Shown here: piece by piece, positions 5,163 to 5,181 of the stretch
How positions within the stretch are numbered: position 1 is the first letter of the stretch
How the letters are laid out: every line of letters starts with the position of its first letter
Assembly (NCBI GenBank): GCA_030824255.1
Contig: JAVBYB010000470.1
Coordinates: forward strand, 1 to 5,181
Source of the DNA: a bacterium
Lineage (GTDB): Bacteria > Pseudomonadota > Alphaproteobacteria > Caulobacterales > Hyphomonadaceae
DNA: 5,181 nt
Direction of reading: 5' to 3'
The notes under the pieces: model-generated
Told to the model about the DNA's origin: nothing
The model's input: the letters and a program-made list of their open reading frames with translations, nothing else
Database searches by the model: none
Program-made: the position numbers and the translations under genes

Positions 5163-5181
5163 ATGAGCGTGAAAGCCCGTG

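Larger units (their letters stand above)
4905..5181. other. Right-end region without a confident gene
   Basis: From the terminator to the window edge no frame looks convincingly coding. Frames crossing from 4853 or 4903 read through the terminator and are rejected. A purine-rich GGGGGAAG at 5053-5060 precedes an ATG at 5064, which encodes only 22 residues (stop at 5130-5132). This could be a leader peptide or nothing. A different plus-strand frame is open from 5042 to the edge with three Cys in its last 40 residues, but it lacks a well-placed start. A minus-strand frame is also open across the edge and ends near 5031. The region mainly holds two inverted-repeat structures, listed separately, and a TATACT at 5096-5101. 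Confidence 0.5.

Overview
The window looks like chromosomal DNA from a high-GC alphaproteobacterium. This is suggested by the codon use, the GTG/TTG starts, the TTGA-N6-TCAA (FNR/FixK-type) box and the protein families. The Hyphomonadaceae/Caulobacterales side is a reasonable guess, but no rRNA or other taxonomic marker is present. I see no mobile element, CRISPR array, tRNA or rRNA.

Layout. (i) 1-957, plus strand: the 3' part of a gene for a secreted protein of unknown function, whose start lies left of the window. (ii) 968-995: a bidirectional hairpin terminator shared with the convergent gene. (iii) 1019-2278, minus strand: a serine beta-lactamase-fold hydrolase (class C / family VIII esterase-like) exported as a probable lipoprotein. 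(iv) 2279-2552: a 274-bp divergent intergenic region with a candidate promoter and a 12-bp perfect palindrome. (v) 2553-4849, plus strand: a mono-haem c-type cytochrome lipoprotein, followed after 104 bp by two nearly contiguous genes for polytopic membrane proteins, closed by a strong terminator at 4873-4904. (vi) 4905-5181: no confident gene, but two notable inverted-repeat structures and a candidate promoter.

The most interesting part is region (v). The two membrane proteins share a His-anchored first membrane segment and keep an identical 49-residue spacing from that His to a TGLV motif, so they appear to be diverged tandem duplicates. The first resembles, from memory, proteins annotated DUF6644. 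It carries a long acidic Pro/Asn-rich C-terminal tail that topology rules place in the periplasm. The cytochrome is a small helical protein with its CVACH haem site near the C-terminus, as in class II cytochromes c. An excellent FNR/FixK-like dyad lies between the cytochrome gene and the membrane-protein pair. My inference is an oxygen- or redox-regulated envelope electron-transfer unit in which the cytochrome exchanges electrons with a membrane complex of the two proteins. The function is not established from sequence alone.
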